Shown here: positions 33,613 to 42,416 of the stretch, in pieces
Layout of the letters: each line of letters opens with the position of its first letter
Position numbering within the stretch: the stretch's first letter is position 1
Assembly (NCBI RefSeq): GCF_000725495.1
Contig: NZ_JNZD01000006.1
Location: 1 to 64,000, forward strand
Source: Streptomyces aureus
GTDB lineage: Bacteria; Actinomycetota; Actinomycetes; Streptomycetales; Streptomycetaceae
Direction: 5' to 3'
Length of the DNA stretch: 64,000 bases
Position numbers and translations under genes: made by a program
Notes under the pieces: generated by a model
Seen by the model: the letters and a program-made list of their open reading frames with translations, nothing else
Databases searched by the model: none
Told to the model about the DNA's origin: nothing

Positions 33613-35373
33613 ATGCTCTGCCACGCCTGCCGCGTCCACGTGCGACGCGACTTCCCGTACTGCCTGCACTGCGGCACCCTGCGCCGCGGCGCGGCCCCGA
33701 CGTCGTACGCCGCTCCGCACCTGCGCGGCCTCGACGACCCGGACCTGCTCGTCCCGCTCACCGGCCCGGTCACCACGTTGGGCCGGGGCGCGGACAGCGA
33801 CGTCGTACTGGCCGACGCCAGCGTCTCGCGCCGGCACGCCCGGATCGTACGGACGGAGTCGGGCTTCCGGATCGAGGACCTGGACTCGTTCAACGGCACC
33901 GCCGTCGCGGGCGTCGACCTGCACGGCGGCGCGGCGCACCTCGCCGACGGCACGGAGCTGTCCGTCGGCGACGTGCGGCTGGTGTTCGAGCAGCCGCGCG
34001 AGGCGCACATCGGGCAGCGGACCCAGGTCGTCGGTACCCAGCTCACCCAACTCCCCACCGTCGCACAGGAGGAGGCTGCGCCGGAGGCGAACGGGCCGCT
34101 CACCGCGCGGCCGCGCCGTCGCTCCGGATGGGCGCTCAAGCAGTTGCCGGCCGATCGCGGCGAGACCCGCTGGGTGCTCAACAGCACCCGTACGGGCAGG
34201 TATCTGGAGCTGGACGAGCGCGAGGTGTTCCTGTGGAACGCCGTCGACGGCGAGAACACCGTTCGGGACCTGCTGTTCGCCTACGCCGACCGCTTCGGCG
34301 AACTCGCCCTGCCCCGTATCGAGGCGGCGCTCGCCACGTTCGCGGACGCCGGACTGCTGCGCGGGCTGCCCGGCCACCCCGAGGCGGCACGGCGGACGGG
34401 CTGGCGGCGGGTGGGGCACGCCGTGTATCGGGCGCTGTTGAAGCTGGAGATCTCCGTGCCCGGCCTCGACCGGGCCGTCACCCGGCTCTACCAGGCCTTC
34501 GGCTGGCGCCTGTTCACCCGGACCGGGGTGACGCTGGTGTGGCTGTCGGTGGTCGGCGGGCCGGCCGCGTTCTTCGCCGCGCAGGGCCGCCAGCATCTGC
34601 TGGACTTCGGCGGCGCGGGTGTCTGGGGGCCGGTGCTGCTGGCCGCCGGATACATATCCGCCCTGGTCGTCCACGAGTTGACGCACGCGCTGGCCGTGAA
34701 GTCGTACGGCCGCAAGGTCAAGCGTGGCGGGTTCCTGCTCATGATGGGCATGCCGTTCGCGTTCGTCGACACGAGCGACATGTGGTTCGGCACCCGCTGG
34801 TCGCGGGTCCTCGTGGCGCTGTCCGGGCCTTTGTCGACGGCGGCGTTGGCGGGCTGGTGCGCGGCGGGCGCGGCCTTCCTGCCCGCCGGGGCGGCCTCGG
34901 CCGTCCTCTTCCAACTGGCCTTCGGGCTCTATCTGAACACGCTCTACAACTTCAACCCCCTGATGCCGCTGGACGGTTACCAGGCGCTGACCGACGCGCT
35001 GCGCGTGCCGCGGCTGCGTGAGGAGGCCAGCGCCTACTTCCGTAAGGGGCTGTGGCGGGACCTGCGCGCGGGCAGCCGGCCCGGCCCGCGGCAGGCGGGC
35101 ATGGCCGCGTACGGGCTCGCGGTCGTCGCCGGGACGTACGGCTTCCTGGTGCTCGCCCTGCTGGCCTGGCGCTCGCGGATCGGCGACCTGCTGGACGGGT
35201 GGCTGTCCCCGGCGTGGACCACGGCAGTCGAGGCCGTCGTGGTCGCCCTGGTGGCCTTCCCCGTGTGGTCGGCACCCGTGCGGTGGCTGGCCCGCCGGGT
35301 GCGGCTGCGGCGCGGCGCGCGGAGCGCTGCACCGGCTGTGGCGGTGGGCTCGGCCGTGGAGGGAAGGGCGTGA
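33613..35373 (+). CDS. Zinc-ribbon / FHA / PqqD-like / M50 membrane metalloprotease
   Basis: 586 residues from ATG 33613. Order: zinc ribbon C3-x2-C6 and C17-x2-C20; FHA domain about 45-126 (GRGADSDVVLADASVSRRHA, SFNGT with Asn94), which binds phospho-Thr; linker with Thr-rich TQVVGTQLTQLPTV; a PqqD-like winged domain about 185-250 (WVLNSTRTGRYLELDEREVF), the type of element that grips leader peptides; then an M50 site-2-protease-like core. HELTH (354-358) is the zinc motif and NFNPLMPLDGYQ (446-457) supplies the third ligand, Asp454. Several membrane helices surround these. M50 enzymes cut inside membranes; YydH-type members mature peptides. The stop overlaps the kinase start (GTGA). Confidence 0.88.
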   Translation: MLCHACRVHVRRDFPYCLHCGTLRRGAAPTSYAAPHLRGLDDPDLLVPLTGPVTTLGRGADSDVVLADASVSRRHARIVRTESGFRIEDLDSFNGTAVAGVDLHGGAAHLADGTELSVGDVRLVFEQPREAHIGQRTQVVGTQLTQLPTVAQEEAAPEANGPLTARPRRRSGWALKQLPADRGETRWVLNSTRTGRYLELDEREVFLWNAVDGENTVRDLLFAYADRFGELALPRIEAALATFADAGLLRGLPGHPEAARRTGWRRVGHAVYRALLKLEISVPGLDRAVTRLYQAFGWRLFTRTGVTLVWLSVVGGPAAFFAAQGRQHLLDFGGAGVWGPVLLAAGYISALVVHELTHALAVKSYGRKVKRGGFLLMMGMPFAFVDTSDMWFGTRWSRVLVALSGPLSTAALAGWCAAGAAFLPAGAASAVLFQLAFGLYLNTLYNFNPLMPLDGYQALTDALRVPRLREEASAYFRKGLWRDLRAGSRPGPRQAGMAAYGLAVVAGTYGFLVLALLAWRSRIGDLLDGWLSPAWTTAVEAVVVALVAFPVWSAPVRWLARRVRLRRGARSAAPAVAVGSAVEGRA

Positions 35374-36947
35374 ACGAGGACACCACCGGCACCGTCGGCC
35401 CGTGGGCCGTCCCCGGTTACGAAGCGGTGCGCATCCTCGGCGAGGGCGCCGGCGGACGGGTCGTCCTGGCCCGGCACACCGCGACCGGGGTGCCCGTCGC
35501 GGTCAAGTACCTCGGTGAACACCTCCGCGGTGACCGGGAGTTCCTCGCCCGCTTCCGCGCGGAGGCGCGACTGCTGGGCGAGTTGCGGCACCCGTGCGTG
35601 GTGCGGCTGTACGAGTACGTAGAGGCGCGCGGCGGGGCCGCGATCGTGATGGAGGCGGTGGACGGCGTCAGCTTGCGCCAACTGCTGCGCCGGCACGGGG
35701 CGACCGGTCCGGAGGCCGCTCTGGTCCTGCTCAAGGGCTCGCTGCTGGGCCTCGGCGCGGCCCATGCGGCCGGTGTGGTCCACCGCGACTACAAGCCGGA
35801 GAACGTGCTGGTCCGCGCCGACGGCACCAGCGCTCTCGCCGACTTCGGGATCGCCGTGCGCGACGGACGGGAGACCGAGGCCGCCGGCACGCCCGCCTAC
35901 ATGGCACCCGAGCAGTGGCGCGGCGAGCAGGCGGGACCGGCCGCCGACGTGTACGCCGCGGCGGTCGTCTTCCACGAATGCCTCACCGGACGCCGTCCGT
36001 TCACCGCCGACGACGTGAGCGCGCTGCGGCTCCAGCACCTGCGAGCGCCCGTCCCCCTGGACGACGTGCCCGCCCCTGTACGTGGACTGCTGCGCAGGGG
36101 AATGGCCAAGGACCCGGCGCAGCGGCCGGACATCGAGTCGTTCCTCGCCGACCTGGAACGGTCCGCCGTCGAGGGTTACGGCGCCGACTGGGAGGAGCGG
36201 GGACGGCGCCGCCTCGCCGAACTCACCGTGCTGCTGGCGCTGTTGTTCCCCTTCACGGCGACGGCGACCCTCGAGGCACCGGCCAGCGCGCTGACGCTGC
36301 TCGACAGGGTCAGGCGCGGCGGGTGGAAGGCCGCCGCCGGGGCGGCCGCGCTCGTGGTCGTGGCGGGCGGGGCGACGGCCGTGGCGGCGCGTCCGCACGA
36401 CACGTCGACGACGGTGGCCAGTTCGACGCCTTCGTCTCTCGACTCGCCCTCGCCGTCGGCCTCTTCACCCTCCGCGTCCGTCTCCGCGTCCGCGTCCGAT
36501 GCCTCGCCGACCGCCGACACCACTCCGTCGGGAACGCCCACGGACAGTGCGTCGGCCTCCCCGGCCCCCACGGCGAGCACCGCCGTACCGGCGGAGTCTC
36601 CGGCGTCGACGACCGCGAGCCCGGTCGCGCCCAACGCCGGGACCGTCACGATCACCATCGGCTCCTGGCAGCGCGGGCAGACCCCGGGCACGCTGGTCGC
36701 CGACGTCAGCGTCGACACGACCGGCACCGGGCCCGTGACCGTCTCGGCCGACTATTACGTGGACACCCCCGCCGACTCCTACGGCCACCAGTCCCGGCAA
36801 CTGTCCGGTGCCACCCACTACCCCGTGACCTTCGTGGCGGACTTCGCCAACCACCCGTGCCGGGGCACCTGGATGGTCACGCTCACGAGCTCGCCGGCCG
36901 CGGCCGGCGGACCGCAGACGGCTTCGCTGGACGCGCCGCCGTGCTGA
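35370..36947 (+). CDS. Transmembrane Ser/Thr kinase of the M50 block
   Basis: 525 residues from GTG 35370, overlapping the protease stop, with GGAGGGAAGGG upstream. Kinase parts: GEGAGGRV (24-31), the VAVKY Lys, catalytic HRDYKPENVL, DFG in LADFGIAV, and GTPAYMAPEQ. Two hydrophobic stretches follow (LAELTVLLALLFPFTATATL and AAGAAALVVVAGGATAVAA); the second, at about 320-340, is the likely membrane span. A Ser/Thr/Pro-rich linker leads to an outside beta domain with two Cys (HPCRG and the final PPC). The kinase probably phosphorylates Thr on itself or on the neighbouring linker regions, to be read by the FHA domain of the protease. Active by motif; targets inferred. Confidence 0.9.
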   Translation: MNEDTTGTVGPWAVPGYEAVRILGEGAGGRVVLARHTATGVPVAVKYLGEHLRGDREFLARFRAEARLLGELRHPCVVRLYEYVEARGGAAIVMEAVDGVSLRQLLRRHGATGPEAALVLLKGSLLGLGAAHAAGVVHRDYKPENVLVRADGTSALADFGIAVRDGRETEAAGTPAYMAPEQWRGEQAGPAADVYAAAVVFHECLTGRRPFTADDVSALRLQHLRAPVPLDDVPAPVRGLLRRGMAKDPAQRPDIESFLADLERSAVEGYGADWEERGRRRLAELTVLLALLFPFTATATLEAPASALTLLDRVRRGGWKAAAGAAALVVVAGGATAVAARPHDTSTTVASSTPSSLDSPSPSASSPSASVSASASDASPTADTTPSGTPTDSASASPAPTASTAVPAESPASTTASPVAPNAGTVTITIGSWQRGQTPGTLVADVSVDTTGTGPVTVSADYYVDTPADSYGHQSRQLSGATHYPVTFVADFANHPCRGTWMVTLTSSPAAAGGPQTASLDAPPC

Positions 36948-36952
36948 GGGCC

Positions 36953-36995
36953 GTACCGAAAGTCGAACCGGACTTCGTACCGAACGCCGTACCGA
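36953..36995 (+). repeat. Three GTACCGA direct repeats before the pseudokinase-like gene
   Basis: GTACCGAA at 36953-36960 and 36977-36984, and GTACCGA at 36989-36995, lie in the 70-base gap between the kinase and the next gene. They may only reflect local duplication; no regulator is implied. Confidence 0.4.
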
Positions 36996-37017
36996 GCGAG
37001 ATCGAGAACGGATCGCC

Positions 37018-38967
37018 ATGACGACACCCGCCACCGTCGCCGGGCGCACCCTGTCGGGCTGGACGCGCCCCGGACGCCACGGCACCTGGCACGCGCTGTC
37101 GCCGACCGAGCCGGGCGGGCCGGTGCTCGGCGCGCTGCGCATCGACCGTGCCCTGCTCACGCCGGACGGCACCCGCGAGCGGCTCGCGGCGGCCGTGCTC
37201 GCCGTGGCCAAGCTCCGGCTGCCCGGGGTGCTCGGCACGGTCGACCTCGTCGCGGAGGCCGGGGAGGTGTGGCTGATCACGGCCCGGCCGCCGGCTCCGA
37301 CCCTCGCGGATCTGCTGGCCCGCGGGGGTACGGGCCTCGACGCGGGCAGCGCGGCCAGCGTCCTGAACGAGACCGCGCAGAGCCTGCTGGCCCTGCACGC
37401 GCGCGACCTGGCGCACGGGGCACTGGACCCTGACACCGTCGTCCTCGCCCCGGACGGGGTCGCGCTGCTCGGCGAGGTGGCGTTGGGTGTGGTGTTGGGG
37501 GACGGGGCGGTACTGAGTGCCGGCGCGGGGGTGGGTGACGGCGTGGGTACGAGCTCTGGCCCGGGGGTGGGTGAGGGCGGCGCGCCGGGTGGTGGGACGG
37601 GGCCTCGCGACGGGGCGGCACCCGCGTGTCGCGAGGCGGACGTCGCGGCCTGGGCCGGGCTGTGCCGCGCCCTCGGCGAGGCCTGGGCCTCCCCCGGCAC
37701 GCCGGCGGCCGCCCTGTTCGCGCACTGTTCCGCAACCGCCGGCTCCCAGGGGCTCGCGGCGGCCCGCGCGGCACTGGTCGCGGGGCGCGCCGCGCTTCCG
37801 GCGGGGTTCCTGCAACGTACGGAGCTGCGCGCGGCGGTGGCCGCGGCGGGGTCGGACTTCTCCGTGGCGCCGGGGTCGGCGACAGACACTGAGCCCGAGG
37901 GCGGCGCGGGAACCGAGGGCGCAGCGCCTGAGAGCGAGGTACGTGCTGAGGGTGGCGTGCACTCAGGGGGTGCGGGCGCCGGGACCGGGGGTTTCACAGG
38001 CACCGGTTCCGGGAGTGTGGTCCCTGGAACGGGCAGGGCCGCGGGCGCACAGCCCCAGGACGAGAGTCCCCGAGGCAGGGGTTCCGCAGGCACAGAACCC
38101 GGCGACGTGATCCCGGGAGCGGACGGGCCCGGGGGCGCTCCGGCTGCCGGTGGCCCAGATCCGCAGGACCGGGACGCGGTAGCCGCCTGCCCCTCGGGCG
38201 CAGCTCCCCAAGGCGCCGGTGTCCAAAGCGGAGACACCATGCGCACCAGCCCCAGGGACCTGATCCCGAAGTCGGTGGGATCTGGGCAAGGCGAGACGGA
38301 CGAGCAGTTGACCATGCCAGGTCGCAGCAGGTCCGCCGCGCGGCAACAGCGGCACTCCGCCGACTCGGACGATCAGGCCACCGTCCTCGGTAAACGCCAC
38401 CGCTCCCCCGCCGAACCTCTGCAAGCGACGCCGGACCCCGTAGGCGAGGGCGGCGACGGCGGCGAAATCCTGCTGCGCTTCGGCCCCGGTGTCCCCCTGG
38501 AGGACCGGGACCGCCTGCGGGCCCAGTGGTCCACCGCACCGCCCGTGCCCTCCGACGGCCGTCCCCGCCGGCGCCGACGGCGAGCCTGGATCGCCACCAC
38601 GACCTTCCTGGCTGTCGCGGCCGTTCTCCTGTGGCTGCTGCTGCGCCCCTCACCGGCCCCGACGGTCACCGCGGTCGAAGTCCGGGCGCCCGCCGGGCGG
38701 TTGCACTGCGGACAGACCGCCGATCTGGTCGGCGTGGTGACCACGGACGGCAGCGGCGGGGCGGTGACGTACCACTGGCTGCGCAGCGGCGGGCACGACT
38801 CCGGTGAGCTGGTACGTATGGCCCGCAAGGGCGAGCGCAGGGTGACCGTGCACCTCCGCTGGACCGTACGCGGCCCCGGCAGCTTCCGGGGAACCGCCCG
38901 TCTGCGGGTCGCGCAACAGGGTGAGCCGGCCGAGGCGGAGGCGACGTTCAGGTACATCTGCTCCTGA
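37018..38967 (+). CDS. Pseudokinase-like single-pass protein with outside Ig-like domain
   Basis: 649 residues from ATG 37018. The first 300 residues recall a degraded kinase: SLLALHARDLAHGALDPDTV sits where a catalytic loop would be, but HRD is lost, and GVALLGEVALG replaces DFG. A long Gly/Pro/Glu-rich linker carries Thr sites (DEQLTMPG near 428, DDQATVLG near 451) suited to phosphorylation and FHA binding. A basic stretch precedes one membrane helix (AWIATTTFLAVAAVLLWLLL, about 524-543). The outside part is beta-rich with LHCGQTADLVGVV and YHWLRSGGHDSGELV and a C-terminal Cys648. It likely helps assemble or regulate the kinase/FHA protease unit. The pseudokinase reading is inference. Confidence 0.65.
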   Translation: MTTPATVAGRTLSGWTRPGRHGTWHALSPTEPGGPVLGALRIDRALLTPDGTRERLAAAVLAVAKLRLPGVLGTVDLVAEAGEVWLITARPPAPTLADLLARGGTGLDAGSAASVLNETAQSLLALHARDLAHGALDPDTVVLAPDGVALLGEVALGVVLGDGAVLSAGAGVGDGVGTSSGPGVGEGGAPGGGTGPRDGAAPACREADVAAWAGLCRALGEAWASPGTPAAALFAHCSATAGSQGLAAARAALVAGRAALPAGFLQRTELRAAVAAAGSDFSVAPGSATDTEPEGGAGTEGAAPESEVRAEGGVHSGGAGAGTGGFTGTGSGSVVPGTGRAAGAQPQDESPRGRGSAGTEPGDVIPGADGPGGAPAAGGPDPQDRDAVAACPSGAAPQGAGVQSGDTMRTSPRDLIPKSVGSGQGETDEQLTMPGRSRSAARQQRHSADSDDQATVLGKRHRSPAEPLQATPDPVGEGGDGGEILLRFGPGVPLEDRDRLRAQWSTAPPVPSDGRPRRRRRRAWIATTTFLAVAAVLLWLLLRPSPAPTVTAVEVRAPAGRLHCGQTADLVGVVTTDGSGGAVTYHWLRSGGHDSGELVRMARKGERRVTVHLRWTVRGPGSFRGTARLRVAQQGEPAEAEATFRYICS

Positions 38968-39437
38968 CGGACCTGGTTCTGCTCTCTCATCGGCGCCGAC
39001 GCCTGGAACCGGGGCTCGACGCCAGTGCGCTCGTGGACGTGCTGCCTGGTCGGCCGAACCCCTGCCACAGCCGATGGCGGTCCTTCGGGGAGCCAGGTCC
39101 CTACGGCAAGGCACGGCTCCGATCGGTACGGACACGACCGCGCCCTCCGTGGCGTCCCCGGCACTTGCGCCTTGGCGTGACGCAGGTCGGAGCACGATGA
39201 GGACGGCCGCGACGAGAGCCGTCTGCGCCGGTCGGCTCGCCATCGGATCCCCCATCCGCGTCCACGACCCGGTCAGCCGCGGCAGTCCGGATTCCTCTTC
39301 GCTCATCACCACACGGTCTTCCTGGGGTGGAATTCCGGAAGGCTCAGCCGGACGTAGCGCGTGCGGCGTGGGGACCGCCTGTTTCCGTTCAGGTGTGACC
39401 GTGAGCGGCGGCCCGGCGGCTCCACGCGGCCGGGAGT
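38968..39437. other. 470-base stretch between the block and the antiporter
   Basis: No gene is firm. On the minus strand, ATG 39306 opens a frame whose first 40 residues look protein-like with one helix (MASRPAQTALVAAVLIVL) but then turns into Arg-rich text and never ends before the next gene. It may be a gene remnant. Nothing else is recognised. Confidence 0.35.
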
Positions 39438-41222
39438 TCAGCTTGCTTCCTGCCCGGGCGGCTCGCCGTCGGCGGCAGGGGCCAGCAGGACCAGGGTGTC
39501 CCCCGGATCGGGCCGCGGGGCGTTGTCCTCGGTGACGGGCTCCAGCCGGTGGCCAGGGCGCACCACGAACAGCAGGTCGCTGTCGGCGGGGACGCCGTCC
39601 TCGGCGGGGACCGCCACGATGGTGCTGCCCTCCTGGTGCCTGCGGGCGAGGGCGGGGCCCGTCAGGTGCGGCCCGAACAGAATCTCGCCGCCGCGGTAGG
39701 GATCCACGGCGCCATGGCTGGCCTGTGCCGCGCCCACGCGCAGGACCGGTCCCTCGACACCGCCGTGCAGGACCGCCGTCGCCAGGGCGTTGAAGTCGTC
39801 CTCGCCGGTGAGCAGGAACACGCCGGTGATTCCTTCCAGCTCCGCGCCGGGGCCGGTGGCGTTGCCCAGCATGGCACCTGGCGCGATCTCGAGTCCGGCG
39901 CGCCGGATGCGGTCGCGTTGCTCGTCGCCTCCGGCCCACATCAACACCTCCATCCCGGTGGATCTCAGGGTCGCGCCGAGGTCGAGGACCCATGGGTCGC
40001 CGCCGACCAGGAGCGGGCGTGAACGGGAGGGGCGTTTCACCCGCAGGAGCCGGGCAACGGGGGCGGCCGTGAGTCCGTAGAGGGTGACGGTGGCGACGAT
40101 GACGACGAAGGTCGCCGGAAGGATCTTGGCCGCGCCGTCGATGTGATCGGCGACGAGCGCCGAGGTGAAGGTGGAGGCGGTGGCGGCCGCCACGATCCCT
40201 CGTGGCGCCATCCATCCGATGAAACACCGCTCGCCCCGGGACAGGTCGGTGCCGAAGGTGCACATCGCGACGACGAGGGGCCGGACGACGACGACCAGGA
40301 AGGTCGCCAACCCGAGAGCGGGCAGGCCCACATGGTCGAGCGAGGCGGGGGTGACGGTGGCCGAGATCGACGTGAAGAGCAGCCCGATGATGAGGCTGAC
40401 CAGTGTCTCGAAGAACTGGCGGCGGACGGGGATGTCGATGCGGGAGATGTTGGCCACCGACAGGCCCATCAGCACGGCGGCGATGAGTCCCGAGTCGTCG
40501 CGCAGAATGTCGCAGCCGGCCGCGACGCCGATCACGGCGGCGAGTTGGGCCGCGGTGCCGAGCACCTCTCCGGGCCGCACCACGCGGAACAGCGCCCACA
40601 GCGCAGCAGCCCCGACCACGCCTCCGGCCATGCCCGTGCCCACGCTGGCCGCGAAGTGCGCGATCCCGCCGGACGCCGTGGGCTGGGTGCTGGCGTCGAC
40701 GGCGTGGAAGACGACGGCGCCGAGGATGCCGCCGACGGGGTCGATGAGGGAGCCCTCCCACACGAGGATGTGCAGGAGGCGGTCCTTGGGGCGGACGATG
40801 CCGAGCAGCGGCCCCACGACGGTGGGGCCCGACACCACCAGGACGGCACCCAGCGTGATGGCCGCCTGGTGGGACATGCTCAGCAGCGGAATGGCGAGAG
40901 CGGCGCCGAGCAGGCAGGTGGCGGGTACGCCCAGCCAGATCAGGCGGGTGACGACCGTGCGGTTGTGGCCCCTGAACCTGTTCAGGTCCAGGCCGAGGCC
41001 GGCGTCGTAGAGAATCACGGCCACGCCCAGGGTCACCAGCGGGGAGAAGGCCGGGCCGAGCAGTTGCTGGGGGTTGACGTCGTCGATCAGCGCTCCGGCC
41101 GCGAACCCGACCGGGAGCATGACGATCAGCGAGGGGATGCGCAGGACGCTGGCCAGCAACTGTGATCCGACGGCGAAGACCATGATCAGGGCCACGCCGG
41201 TGAGCACGTCATCCGTCGTCAC
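39438..41222 (-). CDS. Cation/proton antiporter with NAD-binding-like C terminus
   Basis: 594 residues from GTG 41222, with AAGGA upstream. About 12 membrane helices cover residues 1-390 (LTGVALIMVFAVGSQLLASV onward), with LIDPVGGILGAVVFHA and WMAPRGIVAAATA as the CPA1-type conserved spots. The C-terminal 190 residues look like an RCK/TrkA nucleotide-binding region (WVLDLGATLRSTGMEVLMWA, GVFLLTGEDDFNALATAVLH), so activity may be gated by a dinucleotide. It exchanges Na+ or K+ for H+ and supports pH/salt balance. A DUF389 membrane gene lies 41 bases upstream on the same strand and is probably co-transcribed. Confidence 0.88.
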   Translation of the reverse strand: MTTDDVLTGVALIMVFAVGSQLLASVLRIPSLIVMLPVGFAAGALIDDVNPQQLLGPAFSPLVTLGVAVILYDAGLGLDLNRFRGHNRTVVTRLIWLGVPATCLLGAALAIPLLSMSHQAAITLGAVLVVSGPTVVGPLLGIVRPKDRLLHILVWEGSLIDPVGGILGAVVFHAVDASTQPTASGGIAHFAASVGTGMAGGVVGAAALWALFRVVRPGEVLGTAAQLAAVIGVAAGCDILRDDSGLIAAVLMGLSVANISRIDIPVRRQFFETLVSLIIGLLFTSISATVTPASLDHVGLPALGLATFLVVVVRPLVVAMCTFGTDLSRGERCFIGWMAPRGIVAAATASTFTSALVADHIDGAAKILPATFVVIVATVTLYGLTAAPVARLLRVKRPSRSRPLLVGGDPWVLDLGATLRSTGMEVLMWAGGDEQRDRIRRAGLEIAPGAMLGNATGPGAELEGITGVFLLTGEDDFNALATAVLHGGVEGPVLRVGAAQASHGAVDPYRGGEILFGPHLTGPALARRHQEGSTIVAVPAEDGVPADSDLLFVVRPGHRLEPVTEDNAPRPDPGDTLVLLAPAADGEPPGQEAS

Positions 41223-41263
41223 GAACGGTCCTTCTCTCGGGAAGCCGCGGAAGGGGTGGCGCG

Positions 41264-42211
41264 TCAGGCGGTCGACGTCCGGCCGCGCAGGCCGATCCGC
41301 CGCCAGACGGCTCGCTGGAACTTGAGCGTCACCACGCCGACGACGATCAGCAGCACGATGTTGAGCAGCAGTTGGAAGAACGAGCCGCGGGCCTCGCTCC
41401 AACTGGAGTACGCGAGGGCGACTCCCATGTCGGCGGCGGCCGGGATGGTGGTGACCGAGATGAAGACGCCGAGCAGGGCAGTCGTCCTGGCCTGCGTCAG
41501 CGAGACGATCCCGACGATCCCGGCCAGTACCGCGACGGCCGCGGAGAAGAAACCCGGAGTGTCGATCAGGGTGGTGACCGGTCTGACGCCCAGGCCGAAC
41601 AGTCTCGGTGTGAGGCCCAGGCCTCTGACCGCCCAGGAGAACAGGAACGTCACCAGGACCGCCAGCGCGAATCCGGTGGTCAGGGCGAGCAGTCCCTGGC
41701 GGACCCTTGCTCCGTTGTGGCGGTCGATGCCCAGCGCGACGCTGGCGATGGCGCCGTACTCGGGCCCCACGACCATCGCCGCGACGATCAGGATCTGCGA
41801 GTTGGACAGGATGCCGACCGCCCCGATCACCCCGGCGATCACGAGGTAGAGGTAGAAACTGGGGCCGTACGTGCCCTCGGCGCGGATGCGCGCCTCGACC
41901 TCTTCCCACACCGGCGTGTGGGCCAGCGGCCCCAGCCGGCGCTGCTCGGCTTCCGCGGCCTTGTCGGAGAACGCCGTGTCGACGGGTTCGATCACGATGG
42001 ACCCGCGGGAGTCGATCTCCAGGGCACGCAGGCCACGCAGCACGGTGCTCGCGTCTCCGGCCAGCACGTCGCACTGGAGGGCGTCGCCAGCCGGGTTGCG
42101 GGCCTCGCCGGAGAGCACGAGGTTGAACACACAACGGTCGTCGGACAGCAGCTCGATGGTCCGGGGCGTGAGGTCGGGCGGGCTCACCAGTCGCACGTGG
42201 ATCAGGTCCAA
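41264..42211 (-). CDS. DUF389 family membrane protein
   Basis: 315 residues. TTG 42211 has GGGAG seven bases upstream; ATG 42295 would add 28 basic residues. An N-terminal soluble part (VRLVSPPDLTPRTIELLSDD) leads to five or six helices (FYLYLVIAGVIGAVGILSNS, FALAVLVTFLFSWAVRGLGL, SFFQLLLNIVLLIVVGVVTL). SQILIVAAMVVGPEYGAIAS is the conserved DUF389/TIGR00341 signature around a membrane-buried Pro-Glu. Function unknown. It probably shares an operon with the antiporter and may assist ion or envelope homeostasis. Confidence 0.85.
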   Translation of the reverse strand: MDLIHVRLVSPPDLTPRTIELLSDDRCVFNLVLSGEARNPAGDALQCDVLAGDASTVLRGLRALEIDSRGSIVIEPVDTAFSDKAAEAEQRRLGPLAHTPVWEEVEARIRAEGTYGPSFYLYLVIAGVIGAVGILSNSQILIVAAMVVGPEYGAIASVALGIDRHNGARVRQGLLALTTGFALAVLVTFLFSWAVRGLGLTPRLFGLGVRPVTTLIDTPGFFSAAVAVLAGIVGIVSLTQARTTALLGVFISVTTIPAAADMGVALAYSSWSEARGSFFQLLLNIVLLIVVGVVTLKFQRAVWRRIGLRGRTSTA

Positions 42212-42416
42212 GGCCAGTCTCCCAGCTCTGCCGACGGCGGGGCCGGGCGCTGTGGACCAGGGCCGGCATGCACTTTCAGTGATGGATCGGGACAAAAAGT
42301 AGCAGCGATGTCCGGTGATTCACCGCCTTGGCGGCGTGTGGCGATGGTCAGTCCGCGGACGGATAGTGGAAACGGAAGCGTAAGGGGGTTCCTCGGGGAG
42401 ACAGTGGAGTGACCGT

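Noticed and set aside
38650..39306. Minus-strand protein starting at 39306
   Set aside because: Only the first 40 residues look protein-like; no stop or sensible C terminus follows, and it runs into the pseudokinase-like gene on the other strand.
39438..42269. A 943-residue open frame joining DUF389-region text to the antiporter
   Set aside because: The antiporter begins at GTG 41222 with its own ribosome site; the upstream part is an out-of-frame shadow of the DUF389 gene.
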